Shown: positions 45,770-55,002, numbered from the stretch's first letter. The stretch is 64,000 nt of DNA from JAEUOS01 sp046160545 (GCA_046160545.1 JBJXGS010000224.1:10156-74155); one strand, 5' to 3'. Translations and numbers: made by a program. The notes: a model not told the origin generated them from the letters alone.

Positions 45770-47584
45770 CTATCGCAGCGCGTCCGCCGCGCCCGGGTCT
45801 TCGAGGCCGGCGGCAATGCGCAGGAAGGTGGTCGCCCTATGTCGGTACGCCGGGTCGGACGACACCCACTGACCGGCAAGCCGCGCCGCCACCAGCTTTG
45901 GCGCCAGCGCTTGCACGACCTGGAAAGCGGCTTGGGCGCGGGCGAACTCGGCCATGCCGATCAGGTTGACCACAAGGCATATGTGCGGGGCCGGAAAGCC
46001 GGGCATTTCTCCGATTGCACGCTGTGCCCACTCGGACCCGCTGGCGAATTCCCCGGCATAGAAATACGCCCATGCCAGCATGGTGATGCGGACACCGCGC
46101 GTCGGGTCGCGCGGGCTAAGGCGTATCGCGCGCGTGGCGAACTCGATGGCCTTCTGCGGATTGTCGTAGGTTGCCGGCGAGACCGCAAGGGATGCCAATG
46201 CAAACGCATCGTTCGGGTTCAGCTCATGCGCGCGCCGAATGTCCGCCAGCCCCAAGTCCTGTCGCCCGCTCAGGAACAGATGCAGGCCGCGCCATAGATA
46301 TCCGACGTGATCGCCGCCGTCCATCTCGATCGCGCGCGTCGCCGCATCGATACCTTCGTCGGTTGCAATGCCGCCCACAGCTGCAATGTCGAAGTAGACG
46401 CGCAGCCACTGGGCGAATGCGATCACCCGCAATGCGGCGCTACACCGGGAGTCGATGGCGAGCGCGTCGCGCGCCACGCGAAGGGCCTCGTCACATGCGG
46501 CCAGGTCCGTCGTCCCGAAGGCAACCCACGCGACCGACCATCCGCGCATTGCCATCTCATGCGCAGTCAGGTTGCCCGGCCGCACGCGGTGCACCCGCTC
46601 GGCCTCGGACGACTCGACGTGCGGTGCAATCGCCGCGACGATCGACTGCGTCACCTCTTCCTGGACCGCGAAGATGTCCTCCAGCACGCGGTCGTATTTT
46701 TCCGCCCAAACATGATTGCCCGTCGCCGCGTCGATCAACTGCGCGGTCACGCGGACGCGGTTGGCCGCGCGCCGGATGCTGCCTTCCAGAACGTAGCGCA
46801 CCCCGAGTTCCCTTGCCACCGTGCGCACATCGACCGAGCGCCCCTTGTAGGTGAAGGTGCTGTTTCTCGCGATCACGAAAAGCGAACGAAAACGCGACAG
46901 CTCGGTGATTATGTCCTCGCTGATGCCGTCGGTGAAGTATTCCTGTTCGGGGTCGCCCGACATGTTGGCGAAAGGGAGTACGGCGATCGACGGCTTGTCG
47001 GGCAGCGAAAGGTCGATTTCCACAGGTCTAGCCGCGGGCCTGGACTCGGCGCACCCCGCCGTGCGCAGCGCGAATGCGCGCACCGGATACGGTATGTTCT
47101 TGACTACCTGCTCGCCGCGGTCGTCGAAACTGGCGTCGACCTTGCCCTGGACCGCGGTGCGGATCGACTCGGACACCATGACCCTGCCCGGCTCGGCCAG
47201 ACCCTCGAGGCGCGCGGCGATGTTGACGCCATCGCCGTACACCGTACCGTCGGCTTTCTCAATCACATCGCCCAGGTGCACGCCGATGCGAAAAAGCATG
47301 CGGCGGTCTTCGGGAACAGCCTCGGCGAAGGCGTTGACCTCTTTCTGAACCGCAAGGGCAGCCGACACCGCTCCGGTAGCCGTCTCGAACAGCGCCAGCA
47401 CCGAGTCGCCAGCCATGTCGATGACGCGCCCCTGGTTCGACTCGATGCGGGCACGAAATACCGCGCGCGCTCCGTCCAGGGCGGCCACCGTCGCGCGGTC
47501 GTCGCCCGCCATCAGCCGCGAGTAGCCGGCAGCGTCTGCCGCGAGGATCGCCGCCAGGCGCTGCTTGAGATCTGCGACGCTCAC
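45770..47584 (-). CDS. Class III adenylate/guanylate cyclase-type protein with TolB-like and TPR regions
   Basis: About 604 residues from GTG 47584 (AGAAAGG 8 nt upstream); ATG 47620 is an alternative giving 616. The CHD cyclase domain has metal-type Asp17 (AADAAGYS), Asp60 (MAGDSVLA) and YGDGVNIAARLE (Asn121, Arg125), but the usual Lys of K-T-x-G-D is Asp56, so purine specificity or activity is uncertain. A TolB-like domain follows (KPSIAVLPFANMSGD, GVRYVLEGSIRR), then TPR-like helices to the end. No membrane helix is seen. It may signal through cAMP or act as a scaffold. Confidence 0.83.
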   Translation of the reverse strand: MSVADLKQRLAAILAADAAGYSRLMAGDDRATVAALDGARAVFRARIESNQGRVIDMAGDSVLALFETATGAVSAALAVQKEVNAFAEAVPEDRRMLFRIGVHLGDVIEKADGTVYGDGVNIAARLEGLAEPGRVMVSESIRTAVQGKVDASFDDRGEQVVKNIPYPVRAFALRTAGCAESRPAARPVEIDLSLPDKPSIAVLPFANMSGDPEQEYFTDGISEDIITELSRFRSLFVIARNSTFTYKGRSVDVRTVARELGVRYVLEGSIRRAANRVRVTAQLIDAATGNHVWAEKYDRVLEDIFAVQEEVTQSIVAAIAPHVESSEAERVHRVRPGNLTAHEMAMRGWSVAWVAFGTTDLAACDEALRVARDALAIDSRCSAALRVIAFAQWLRVYFDIAAVGGIATDEGIDAATRAIEMDGGDHVGYLWRGLHLFLSGRQDLGLADIRRAHELNPNDAFALASLAVSPATYDNPQKAIEFATRAIRLSPRDPTRGVRITMLAWAYFYAGEFASGSEWAQRAIGEMPGFPAPHICLVVNLIGMAEFARAQAAFQVVQALAPKLVAARLAGQWVSSDPAYRHRATTFLRIAAGLEDPGAADALR

Positions 47585-47726
47585 CAGTGCGACCTTTCTT
47601 GCACTGGTCGATGGCAGCATGGTTCGGCGCCGTTCCCGGGTGGCGGGGACGCGGGCGGCCATCCGTCATCAGGCGCCTCGATCCCTCGCCGTGGGCCACT
47701 GCCTCCGCTGGGCCGAAAGGACGGGT

Positions 47727-47918
47727 TCAGCTCTCTGCCCACACCACCGCCCTGCGCTGCCCGATCCAGGCTTCGTATTGCCCCACGCATGCATTGCTGA
47801 TGCGGCGGCCCTTGGCGGCGGCCATCGCGTCGGGCAACAACTTAGCCAGTGCGATCGACTGCGTGAGGTTCGCGTCGGTCACCACGCAGACCTCGATCGC
47901 CGCATGGTTGATCAGCAT
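47727..47918 (-). CDS. Small ORF, possibly a 5'-truncated gene remnant
   Basis: From ATG 47918 the frame encodes 63 residues (MLINHAAIEVCVVTDANLTQ... ending AVVWAES) that read like genuine protein. The same frame stays protein-like upstream to about 48050 (QGLAARQPVVLNAPRLEAIED) but has no ATG, GTG or TTG start before it enters the YHS gene. Either the short form is real or this is a decayed gene without its 5' end. I see no known domain. The rest of the 47.6-48.06 kb gap holds nothing else recognisable. Confidence 0.3.
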   Translation of the reverse strand: MLINHAAIEVCVVTDANLTQSIALAKLLPDAMAAAKGRRISNACVGQYEAWIGQRRAVVWAES

Positions 47919-48063
47919 GTCCTCGATCGCTTCAAGGCGCGGCGCATTTAGGACGACGGGCTGGCGCGCAGCCAGACCCTGTCCTGCAGGTACGTTCGCT
48001 GAGCTGGTTGCGGTGCAACTCGCACTCTGGAGGTTTCCGGTACCACTTATAAGGCGGGCGGCC

Positions 48064-48651
48064 CTACTTCTTCGCGCGGGCGACTTCCTCGGCAATCTGC
48101 GCGCCTGTCTTGTAGTGCGGCACCTTGCCCAGCGTGGTGCGCCAGGTGCGCTTGAAGAAGGCATTGGAGCCGTTGACCTCTTCCTTCCAGTACTTGTCGG
48201 CCAGCGCGATGTTCTTCGGCACATCCAGCAGGAAGCCGTCGCGCGAGCCCTTGCCGCCGAAGATGTAGAGCTTGCCGTCGCGCACCAGCCAGCTGTCGGC
48301 ATCGCCGCCCCAGGGAATCGCATAGACGATGCCGTTGGCGCAGTAGCCGCCGTACTGCGGGATGTACTTCTCCGGCTCGCGGTCGAACATGGCCTTGTGC
48401 TCGGGCTTGGAAAAGCGGAAGGTCACGTCCTTGTAGACGCTCTTGATCGTGGGCGATCCGCGGCGGTGGGTGTTTTCTGTGAAGTAGCTGACCACGTCGT
48501 GGCCGAACAGCATCAAGTGCCGGTCCTCGCCCTCGGACACGGCGTTGACCGGGCTCAAGCCCTTGCCGGGACTTTGCGTCAGGAGCGGCGCGCAGCCGCC
48601 CATGACTGTTGCGGCGATGAGGAGGCACAGTGTCGAGAGCGTACGGAACAT
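48064..48651 (-). CDS. YHS-domain lipoprotein
   Basis: A 195-residue exported protein. The N-terminus MFRTLSTLCLLIAATVMGGC is a lipoprotein signal with Cys20. The mature part has LMLFGHDVVSYFTENTHRRGSP, VTFRFSKPEHKAMFDREPEKYIPQYGGYC, the YHS fold found in metal-handling and oxidoreductase-associated proteins, and YIFGGKGSRDGFLLD. The frame is open upstream to 48858, but the signal peptide fixes the start at 48651. The function is not established. Confidence 0.82.
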   Translation of the reverse strand: MFRTLSTLCLLIAATVMGGCAPLLTQSPGKGLSPVNAVSEGEDRHLMLFGHDVVSYFTENTHRRGSPTIKSVYKDVTFRFSKPEHKAMFDREPEKYIPQYGGYCANGIVYAIPWGGDADSWLVRDGKLYIFGGKGSRDGFLLDVPKNIALADKYWKEEVNGSNAFFKRTWRTTLGKVPHYKTGAQIAEEVARAKK

Positions 48652-48730
48652 GGCGAACCCTTGTGGCGGGAAAGCGCTGATTCTAGGCCGGTCCCGGGCG
48701 CGCAGCCGTGGCCGATCGGCACCGGGGCTC

Positions 48731-49564
48731 TCAGTCCTTCTCTGCCAGAAAAGCCGCGATGGCCGGCCAGAAGCCGGTCGCCGTGTCCACGTCATTGTGG
48801 TCTGCGCCGGGTAGCTCGACCCAGCGCTTGGGACCGCGCCAGGTGTCGAAGAGGGCACGCGCGTGGCGCGGCGGGATCACCCGGTCGGCGCCCGCCACCA
48901 CCGCGAGCAGAGGCGCTGAGATGCGCGCGGCGCGGGCACCGGCGTCGAACGGATGCTTGAGCAGCAGCGACACCGGGACAAAGGGATAGATGGAAGATGC
49001 GACGCTCCTGACGCTGTCCAACGGTGTGATCGCCACGACACGGGCGATGGGGCGCTCTGCGGCCAGGTGGACCGCGACCGCGCTACCCAGGCTGCGCCCC
49101 ATGGCGACGACGCGCCGGGCATCGATGCCGGGCTGGGCGACGGCCCAATCATAGATCGCTAGCGCGTCGGCCAGGAATGCGGTTTCGCCCGGGTTGCCGG
49201 GGTTGCCTGCGTAGCCGCGGTAGTTGACCGCAAGGATCGCGTGACCCGCCAGGCGCGGCTGCATGCCCGCCATCCAGGAGACTTCCTCGGCGTTGCCGCC
49301 GAAGTAGATGATGAGCGGCAGGGGCGCTGCCGCGCCCGCCGGGCGCGCCAGCCAGCCGTTGAGCGTCAGCTGGTCGGCGACCGGGACGCGCACGGCCTCG
49401 ATGCCGGGTACCGCGGCGACCGATGCGGCGCGCGGCGCCGGCGGCGGATGGAACAGCATGCTGTCCTGCGCCAGGTAGAGCAGCAGGGGCAGGCCCAGGA
49501 CGACGCAGGCGGCAATGGTCAGCATGCTGCGCAAAAATGGCAGGAAATCGTGCACGAAGGACAC
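48731..49564 (-). CDS. Membrane-anchored alpha/beta hydrolase (BEM46/S33-like)
   Basis: A 277-residue protein with an N-terminal transmembrane anchor (about residues 12-33), then an alpha/beta-hydrolase fold. The nucleophile elbow is GRSLGS (Ser158), the oxyanion-side motif YFGGNAEE, the acid Asp in VAGADRVIPP and the His in GADHNDVD. It resembles the eukaryotic BEM46/ABHD13 group. The substrate is unknown. It lies 79 nt upstream of the YHS lipoprotein on the same strand. Confidence 0.85.
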   Translation of the reverse strand: MSFVHDFLPFLRSMLTIAACVVLGLPLLLYLAQDSMLFHPPPAPRAASVAAVPGIEAVRVPVADQLTLNGWLARPAGAAAPLPLIIYFGGNAEEVSWMAGMQPRLAGHAILAVNYRGYAGNPGNPGETAFLADALAIYDWAVAQPGIDARRVVAMGRSLGSAVAVHLAAERPIARVVAITPLDSVRSVASSIYPFVPVSLLLKHPFDAGARAARISAPLLAVVAGADRVIPPRHARALFDTWRGPKRWVELPGADHNDVDTATGFWPAIAAFLAEKD

Positions 49565-49631
49565 GCGGGAATCTTACTCGCCGCCTGCCTCGTACAATGA
49601 GGGCCTCCTTAACCGATGAGTCCCGGCCTAC

Positions 49632-50597
49632 ATGTCCCATCGTTCATTCCGCATCATTGCCGGTCTTGCGTTCAGCCTGGCGGGCGTATCCGCACTGGCG
49701 CAGCCCTTTCCGAGCAAGCCGATTCGCGTTGTCGTGCCCTTCCCGGCCGGCAGCGCCACCGACGCGATAGCACGTGTCATCACTCCTGCGGTTGCGCAGG
49801 CGCTCGGCCAGAGTCTGGTGATCGACAACAAACCCGGCGCAGATGGGGCGATCGCGGCGGCCGAGGTCGCCAAGTCCCCGGCTGACGGGCACACGCTGCT
49901 CTTCGCCACCAACAGCCCGATGGCTGCAGTACCGGCGCTGCGCAAGCAGCCGCCGTACGACCCAGTAGCGGACTTCGCACCGATCACCGATCTCGGCCGC
50001 TATACCTTTTTTCTGTTTGCCTCCGCAGCCTCGCCGTTCAAGACCCTGCCGGAAATGATCGCTCACGCCAAGGCCAATCCGGGCAAGCTCAACTATGCGA
50101 CGGGCAACACCACCGGTATCGTCTCGTTCGCGCAAATGAACGCGCTGGCCGGCACCAGCATGACCCACGTGCCCTACAAGGGAGAGCCGGCCGCTGTCAT
50201 CGACCTGGTCGCCAATCGCGTGCAGGTCATGTTCGCCACCATCACGACAGGTGGCGCGCATACCCGCGAAGGCCGGCTCAAGGCGCTGGTCACGACCCTG
50301 CCGTCGCGCAGCCCGGCCATGCCGGATGTGCCGACGATCGCCGAGGCGGGAATGCCGCAGTTTTCGATGGTTTCATGGGCCGCATTGTTCGCACCGGCCG
50401 GCACGCCGCGCGATGTCATCACGCGGCTGAATCGCGAGTTCGTCGTCGCCATGCAGCGTCCGGAGGTCATAGCCGGCGCGGAGAAGCAGGCCTTCTTCCT
50501 GAGGTCCTCCACGCCGGAGCAGTTGGGCGCCTTCGTGCGCGAGCAGAAGGATTCGTACGCGCGCATCCTGCGCGAGGCTGGCGTACAGCCGGAGTGA
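49632..50597 (+). CDS. Orphan tripartite tricarboxylate transporter receptor (Bug/TctC family)
   Basis: A 321-residue periplasmic binding protein. The signal peptide ends around VSALAQ, then FPSKPIRVVVPFPAGSATDAIAR, DNKPGADGAIAAAEVAKSPADGHTLL and NPGKLNYATGNTTG, all Bug hallmarks. No tctA or tctB membrane genes are nearby, which is common in Burkholderiales where many Bug receptors are orphans. A TACAAT -10-like hexamer is at 49593-49598. The ligand is probably a carboxylate. Confidence 0.9.
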   Translation: MSHRSFRIIAGLAFSLAGVSALAQPFPSKPIRVVVPFPAGSATDAIARVITPAVAQALGQSLVIDNKPGADGAIAAAEVAKSPADGHTLLFATNSPMAAVPALRKQPPYDPVADFAPITDLGRYTFFLFASAASPFKTLPEMIAHAKANPGKLNYATGNTTGIVSFAQMNALAGTSMTHVPYKGEPAAVIDLVANRVQVMFATITTGGAHTREGRLKALVTTLPSRSPAMPDVPTIAEAGMPQFSMVSWAALFAPAGTPRDVITRLNREFVVAMQRPEVIAGAEKQAFFLRSSTPEQLGAFVREQKDSYARILREAGVQPE

Positions 50598-50624
50598 CGT
50601 TGCGCTTGCTGCCGTAGAGGTGGC

Positions 50625-51398
50625 GTGGTGCGGCCCGACTTGAAAATGCTGGTTCGCTTAGTCGGGTTCGCCGTTGCGCTCGCTTGCACGGCGGCTGCCA
50701 GTGCAGAGAGCCTGACCGTCTTCGCTGCCGCCAGCCTGCGCGAGGCACTTGACGCCCAGGTACGGACCTTTGGCGCCAAGGCAGGGTCGGTGCCGCGCGT
50801 GGTCTACGCCGGCAGCAGCACGCTGGCCCGGCAGATCGAGCAGGGCGCGCCGGCGCAGGTGTTCATCTCGGCCGACATCGAGTGGATGGAATACCTGGCG
50901 ACACGCCGCCGCATCGTCGCCGAGACCAGGCGCAATCTGGTCTCCAATCGCCTGGTGCTGATCGCGCCGACGGGAACAGGGTCGGAATTGCGCATAGAAA
51001 AGGGGATGGGCCTGGGCACGGCGCTGGCAGGCGGGCGACTCGCGCTCGCCAATCCGGACATCGTGCCGGCGGGGCGCTACGCGAAAAGTGCACTGCAGGC
51101 CCTGGGGGTGTGGCACGGCCTGAGCGCTGCGATCACCAATTCCGAGAACGTGCGTGCCGCGCTCATGCTGGTGGCGCGCCGCGAGGCGCCGCTGGGCATT
51201 GTCTATGCCAGCGACGCACGGGCCGAGCCGCGCGTGCGCGTCGTCGACACGTTTTCCGCCAGCCTGCACGCGCCCATCGTCTACCCCGCGGCGGTGATCG
51301 CGCCGGGCACACCGGCAGCGCGCGCCCTGGTCGAATATCTGGCGGGGCGCGAGGCGCAGGCTGTCTGGCGCGCGCACGGGTTCACGCTGCCCGAGTGA
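50625..51398 (+). CDS. modA: Molybdate-binding periplasmic protein ModA
   Basis: A 257-residue ModA. The signal peptide runs to about AASAES, then LTVFAAASLREALDAQ, VYAGSSTLARQIEQGAPAQVFISAD, and NPDIVPAGRYAKSALQ. GTG 50625 or 50628 sits just after GAGG; ATG 50646 is a third choice. It is the first gene of modABC, whose products import molybdate for the molybdenum hydroxylase at 60-64 kb. No ModE regulator is seen. Confidence 0.92.
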   Translation: MVRPDLKMLVRLVGFAVALACTAAASAESLTVFAAASLREALDAQVRTFGAKAGSVPRVVYAGSSTLARQIEQGAPAQVFISADIEWMEYLATRRRIVAETRRNLVSNRLVLIAPTGTGSELRIEKGMGLGTALAGGRLALANPDIVPAGRYAKSALQALGVWHGLSAAITNSENVRAALMLVARREAPLGIVYASDARAEPRVRVVDTFSASLHAPIVYPAAVIAPGTPAARALVEYLAGREAQAVWRAHGFTLPE

Positions 51399-51462
51399 GC
51401 CTGCTGCGCCACACCAGCTGCGGGTTCGCCGTTGGCGGACTCAAGCGGCGATAATTTCGCGC

Positions 51463-52158
51463 ATGCTTCTTCCGGAAGAGTGGGCGGTGGTTGCCCTTAG
51501 CCTCAAGGTGGCCGCAGCCGGCGTGATCGCCAGCCTGCCCCTGGCACTGGTGGTCGCGTTGTTGCTGGCGCGCGCACGCTTTCCGGGCAAGACGCTGCTG
51601 GACGCGCTGATTCACCTGCCGCTGGTGTTGCCGCCGGTGGTGATCGGTTATTTCCTGCTGCTTGGTTTCGGTCGCCAGGGTCCAGTGGGCGCGTTCCTGG
51701 AACAGACTTTCGGGCTGGTGTTCGCGTTTCGATGGACCGGAGCGGCGCTCGCGGCGGCGGTCATGGGATTCCCGCTCATGGTACGCGCCATGCGTTTGAG
51801 CCTGGAGGCGATCGACGTGCGCCTCGAGTCGGCCGCGCGCACCCTTGGGGCCGGGCGCTGGCGGGTCTTTGCAGGCATCACCCTGCCGCTGGCGCTGCCC
51901 GGCATCATCACCGGGGCATTGCTCGCTTTCGCGCGCGCCCTGGGCGAATTCGGCGCGACCATCACCTTCGTCTCCAATATTCCGGGCGAGACCCAGACCC
52001 TGCCGCTGGCGATCTACAACCTGACCCAGATGCCCGGCGGCGAGGCGGCGATCCTGCGCCTGTGCGCGGTGTCGGTGCTGTTGTCCCTGATCGCGCTGGC
52101 GGCCTCGGAGTGGCTGACGCGGCGTTCGCGCGGGCCTGCTGCGGGAGCCGTGGCTTGA
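51463..52158 (+). CDS. modB: Molybdate ABC transporter permease ModB
   Basis: A 231-residue permease with about five helices and the EAA loop VRLESAARTLGAGRWRVF followed by LPGIITGALLAFARALGEFGATITFVSNIPGETQTL. ATG 51463 has no Shine-Dalgarno, but a GATAAT hexamer sits at 51450-51455. It follows modA by 64 nt, and its stop overlaps modC by 4 nt. Confidence 0.94.
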   Translation: MLLPEEWAVVALSLKVAAAGVIASLPLALVVALLLARARFPGKTLLDALIHLPLVLPPVVIGYFLLLGFGRQGPVGAFLEQTFGLVFAFRWTGAALAAAVMGFPLMVRAMRLSLEAIDVRLESAARTLGAGRWRVFAGITLPLALPGIITGALLAFARALGEFGATITFVSNIPGETQTLPLAIYNLTQMPGGEAAILRLCAVSVLLSLIALAASEWLTRRSRGPAAGAVA

Positions 52159-53237
52159 GGATCGAGCTCGACATCACGCGTACCCTGGGCGCGTTCACAC
52201 TCGAGGTGAAGTTCGCGGCCGACGCATCGGTGGTGGCGCTGTTCGGCCGCTCCGGCGCGGGCAAGACCAGCGTGGTCAATGCCATCACCGGATTGTTGCG
52301 TCCGGCTCGTGGCCGCATTGCCATCGACGGCGAAGTGCTGTTCGACAAAGCGCGCGGCATCGATCTGGCCCCGGAAGCGCGCCGCGTCGGCGTGGTGTTC
52401 CAGGACGGGCTGCTTTTCCCGCACCTTTCGGTGCGCGCCAACCTGCTCTACGGCCACCGTGCCGGAGCGCGTATCGGCCTGGATGCGGTGGTGGCGCTCC
52501 TGGGGCTGGAGGCCCTGCTTGAGCGCCGCCCGGCCGGCCTGTCGGGCGGGGAAAAGCAGCGCGTCGCCATCGGTCGTGCGCTCCTTGCCGACCCGCGCGT
52601 GCTCCTCATGGACGAACCGCTGGCCTCGCTGGACAATCCGCGGCGCATGGAGGTGCTGCGCCATGTGGAGCGCGCGCGCGACGAACTGAAGCTGCCGGTG
52701 ATCTATGTGAGTCATTCGGTGGCCGAGGTGACGCGCCTGGCCGATCACGTCGTGCTGATGGACGCCGGCAGCGTGCTTGCCCAGGGGGCGGTCATGGACA
52801 TCTTCAATCGCGCGGAGCTACGCCCGCACACCGGGCGCTTCGAGGGCGGTGCGCTCATCGAGGCCGAAGCGGTTGCCCATGACAGCGCAAATTTCCTGAC
52901 GCAGTTTCGCTTTTCCGGCGGTCTTCTGGTCGCGCCCGGCCTGGACGCGCCGCCGGGCACGCAAGTGCGCATGCGCATCCGCTCGCGCGACGTGGCGCTG
53001 GCCATCAAGCGCCCGGAGGGCATCAGCATCCGCAACATCCTGCCCGGGACGGTGGCATCCATCTCCGACCGCGGCGGTGCGATCGTGGAAGTGGCCGTGC
53101 GCCTGGGTGAGGTCCTGATCCCGGCCAGGATTTCGCGTCAGGCGATGCTCGAACTGCAACTGGCGCCCGGCACGGCAGTCCACGTACTGATCAAGGCGAT
53201 CGCCTTCGACAAGCGCAGTGTGGGGTTTTCGGGCTAG
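52155..53237 (+). CDS. modC: Molybdate ABC transporter ATP-binding protein ModC
   Basis: A 360-residue ABC ATPase with a TTG start at 52155 (TTGA overlap with modB). Walker A GRSGAGKT is at 31-38, Q-loop VVFQDGLLFPHLSVRANLLYG, signature LSGGEKQRVAIGRAL, Walker B VLLMDEPLASLD. The C-terminal third is a TOBE/MOP domain (ISIRNILPGTVASISDRGG), which binds oxyanion and marks ModC. The frame is open far upstream inside modB, but only this start fits the family. Confidence 0.93.
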   Translation: MRIELDITRTLGAFTLEVKFAADASVVALFGRSGAGKTSVVNAITGLLRPARGRIAIDGEVLFDKARGIDLAPEARRVGVVFQDGLLFPHLSVRANLLYGHRAGARIGLDAVVALLGLEALLERRPAGLSGGEKQRVAIGRALLADPRVLLMDEPLASLDNPRRMEVLRHVERARDELKLPVIYVSHSVAEVTRLADHVVLMDAGSVLAQGAVMDIFNRAELRPHTGRFEGGALIEAEAVAHDSANFLTQFRFSGGLLVAPGLDAPPGTQVRMRIRSRDVALAIKRPEGISIRNILPGTVASISDRGGAIVEVAVRLGEVLIPARISRQAMLELQLAPGTAVHVLIKAIAFDKRSVGFSG

Positions 53238-53310
53238 GCGGCATCCGTCGTCAGGCAAAGCGCGTAGATTCATGCATCGACGGCGACAGGCGCCGGATAA
53301 GGAGATTCGC

Positions 53311-53802
53311 ATGCAGCGTCGGGAATTCATGTTCGGGCTTGGTGTCCTGGCACCCTGGCCGGCATTTGCGCAGGACAAGGCGGCCGTCATTCGGCTCAAG
53401 AAAACGCCCGCGGAATGGAAAAAACTGCTGCCGCCGGAGCGTTATCGCATCCTCTTCGAGGATGGCACCGAACCACCGGGGTCGAGCCCGCTCAATGGCG
53501 AGAAGCGGGCCGGCACGTTCATCTGCTACGCCTGCAACCTGCCGCTGTTTGACAGCGCGACCAAGTTCGAAAGCGGCACCGGCTGGCCGAGCTTCTACGA
53601 TGTCATCAAGGGCGCCGTCGGAACCAAGAAGGACTTCAAGCTGATCTTTCCGCGCACCGAGTACCACTGCGCGCACTGCGGTGGCCATCATGGTCATGTC
53701 TTCGACGACGGGCCCAAGCCGACCGGGCTGCGCTACTGCAACAACGGGCTGGCGCTGACCTTCGTTGCCAAGGGCGAAAAGCTGCCGGCGCTGCGCACCT
53801 GA
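53311..53802 (+). CDS. msrB: Exported methionine-R-sulfoxide reductase MsrB
   Basis: A 163-residue MsrB reducing methionine-R-sulfoxide. Zinc cysteines are CYAC (72, 75) and CAHC (120, 123), and the catalytic Cys143 lies in LRYCNNG, where most MsrBs have RYCINS. The N-terminus MQRREFMFGLGVLAPWPAFAQ has a twin-arginine pair and an AxA-type cleavage site, so it is probably periplasmic and Tat-exported. AAGGAG lies 8 nt before the ATG. It is 73 nt past modC. Confidence 0.9.
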   Translation: MQRREFMFGLGVLAPWPAFAQDKAAVIRLKKTPAEWKKLLPPERYRILFEDGTEPPGSSPLNGEKRAGTFICYACNLPLFDSATKFESGTGWPSFYDVIKGAVGTKKDFKLIFPRTEYHCAHCGGHHGHVFDDGPKPTGLRYCNNGLALTFVAKGEKLPALRT

Positions 53803-53970
53803 GCGCCGCCCGCCTGGGCGCGGACGGCGCTGCGCGTGCCAGGCGGCCAGACGTACCTGGCCCCGCAAGCGCGGCCGTGCGCTAGCCGAAGGGGCCTGCC
53901 AGAGGCGGTAGAGACGGCGGATTGCGGGGGGAGTCGCTGTAATATCCCCGGTTTCCGATCTGGAGGAATC

Positions 53971-54924
53971 ATGAAGATCTGCTACAGGTTTGCGGGACTG
54001 ATCCTGCTCGTGCTCGCTGGCGCGACCCATGCGCAGAATCTTTCGATCGCCACCGGCGGCACTGGCGGTGTTTACTACCCGCTGGGCGGCGGCCTGGCCG
54101 CGATGCTTTCGAAAAAGGTGCCCGGCATGACTGCCACTGCGGAGGTGACCGGCGGCTCGGTGGCCAACATGCAGTTGATCGGTACCGGCAAGCCCTACAT
54201 CGCCTTCACCCAGGCGGATGCAGCCATCGACGCCCTTCGCGGCGAGGACAAGTTCGCCGGCAAGCCGGTGCCGGTGCGCGCACTCGCGGTGCTCTACCCC
54301 AATCGCATGCATGTGGTCTCGATCGAGGGCACCGGCGTGACCAAGATCACGGACCTCAAGGGCAAGCGTGTATCGACCGGGTCGGGCGGTAGCGCCACCG
54401 AAGTGTTCGGCTTTCGCGTCATCGAGGCTGCCGGCCTCGACAAGGACCGGGACATGCGGCGCGAGCGCCTGGGTGTCGCAGAGTCGGTCAACGCCCTGAA
54501 GGACCGCAAGATCGATGCCTTTTTCTGGGTTGGCGGCTTGCCGACAGGCGCGGTGACCGACCTCGCCAATTCGCCGGGGGTGAAGATCCAGATGATCGAC
54601 ATCGCGCATCTCGTACCGGCGATGGTGAAAAAGCACGGCAACATCTACATCAAGGATGTCATCCCGATGCGCATGTACAAGGGCATGACCGTCGACAACC
54701 AGGCAGCGACTGTCACCAACCTGCTGGCGGTGCACCAGAGCATGGACGACAAGACCGCCTACGCGATCACCAAGGCGCTGTTCGAGAATGTCATCGACCT
54801 GGTCAGGGTGCACGCCGAGGCGATCAACATCAAGCTCGAGAACCAGAAGTCCGAGGCCTCGTCGATTCCCTGGCATCCCGGCGCGATCAAGTACCTCGCC
54901 GAAAGGGGCGTCAAGATCAAGTGA
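53971..54924 (+). CDS. TAXI-family TRAP transporter solute receptor
   Basis: A 317-residue periplasmic receptor. The signal peptide ends at GATHAQ, then LSIATGGTGGVYYPLGGGLAAMLSKK, TGGSVANMQLIGTG and RVSTGSGGSATEVFG, the TAXI hallmarks. It starts at ATG 53971 after GGAGG. TAXI receptors pair with fused DctQM permeases such as the one encoded 78 nt downstream. The ligand is unknown; known cases include glutamate/2-oxoglutarate-type acids. Confidence 0.93.
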   Translation: MKICYRFAGLILLVLAGATHAQNLSIATGGTGGVYYPLGGGLAAMLSKKVPGMTATAEVTGGSVANMQLIGTGKPYIAFTQADAAIDALRGEDKFAGKPVPVRALAVLYPNRMHVVSIEGTGVTKITDLKGKRVSTGSGGSATEVFGFRVIEAAGLDKDRDMRRERLGVAESVNALKDRKIDAFFWVGGLPTGAVTDLANSPGVKIQMIDIAHLVPAMVKKHGNIYIKDVIPMRMYKGMTVDNQAATVTNLLAVHQSMDDKTAYAITKALFENVIDLVRVHAEAINIKLENQKSEASSIPWHPGAIKYLAERGVKIK

Positions 54925-55002
54925 CGTGATCGATCCCCGGATGCCCCGCCACCATTCCGGCGGATTGCCGACGTCCAGGTTCCCGATGCGACGGGGGAAG
55001 CG

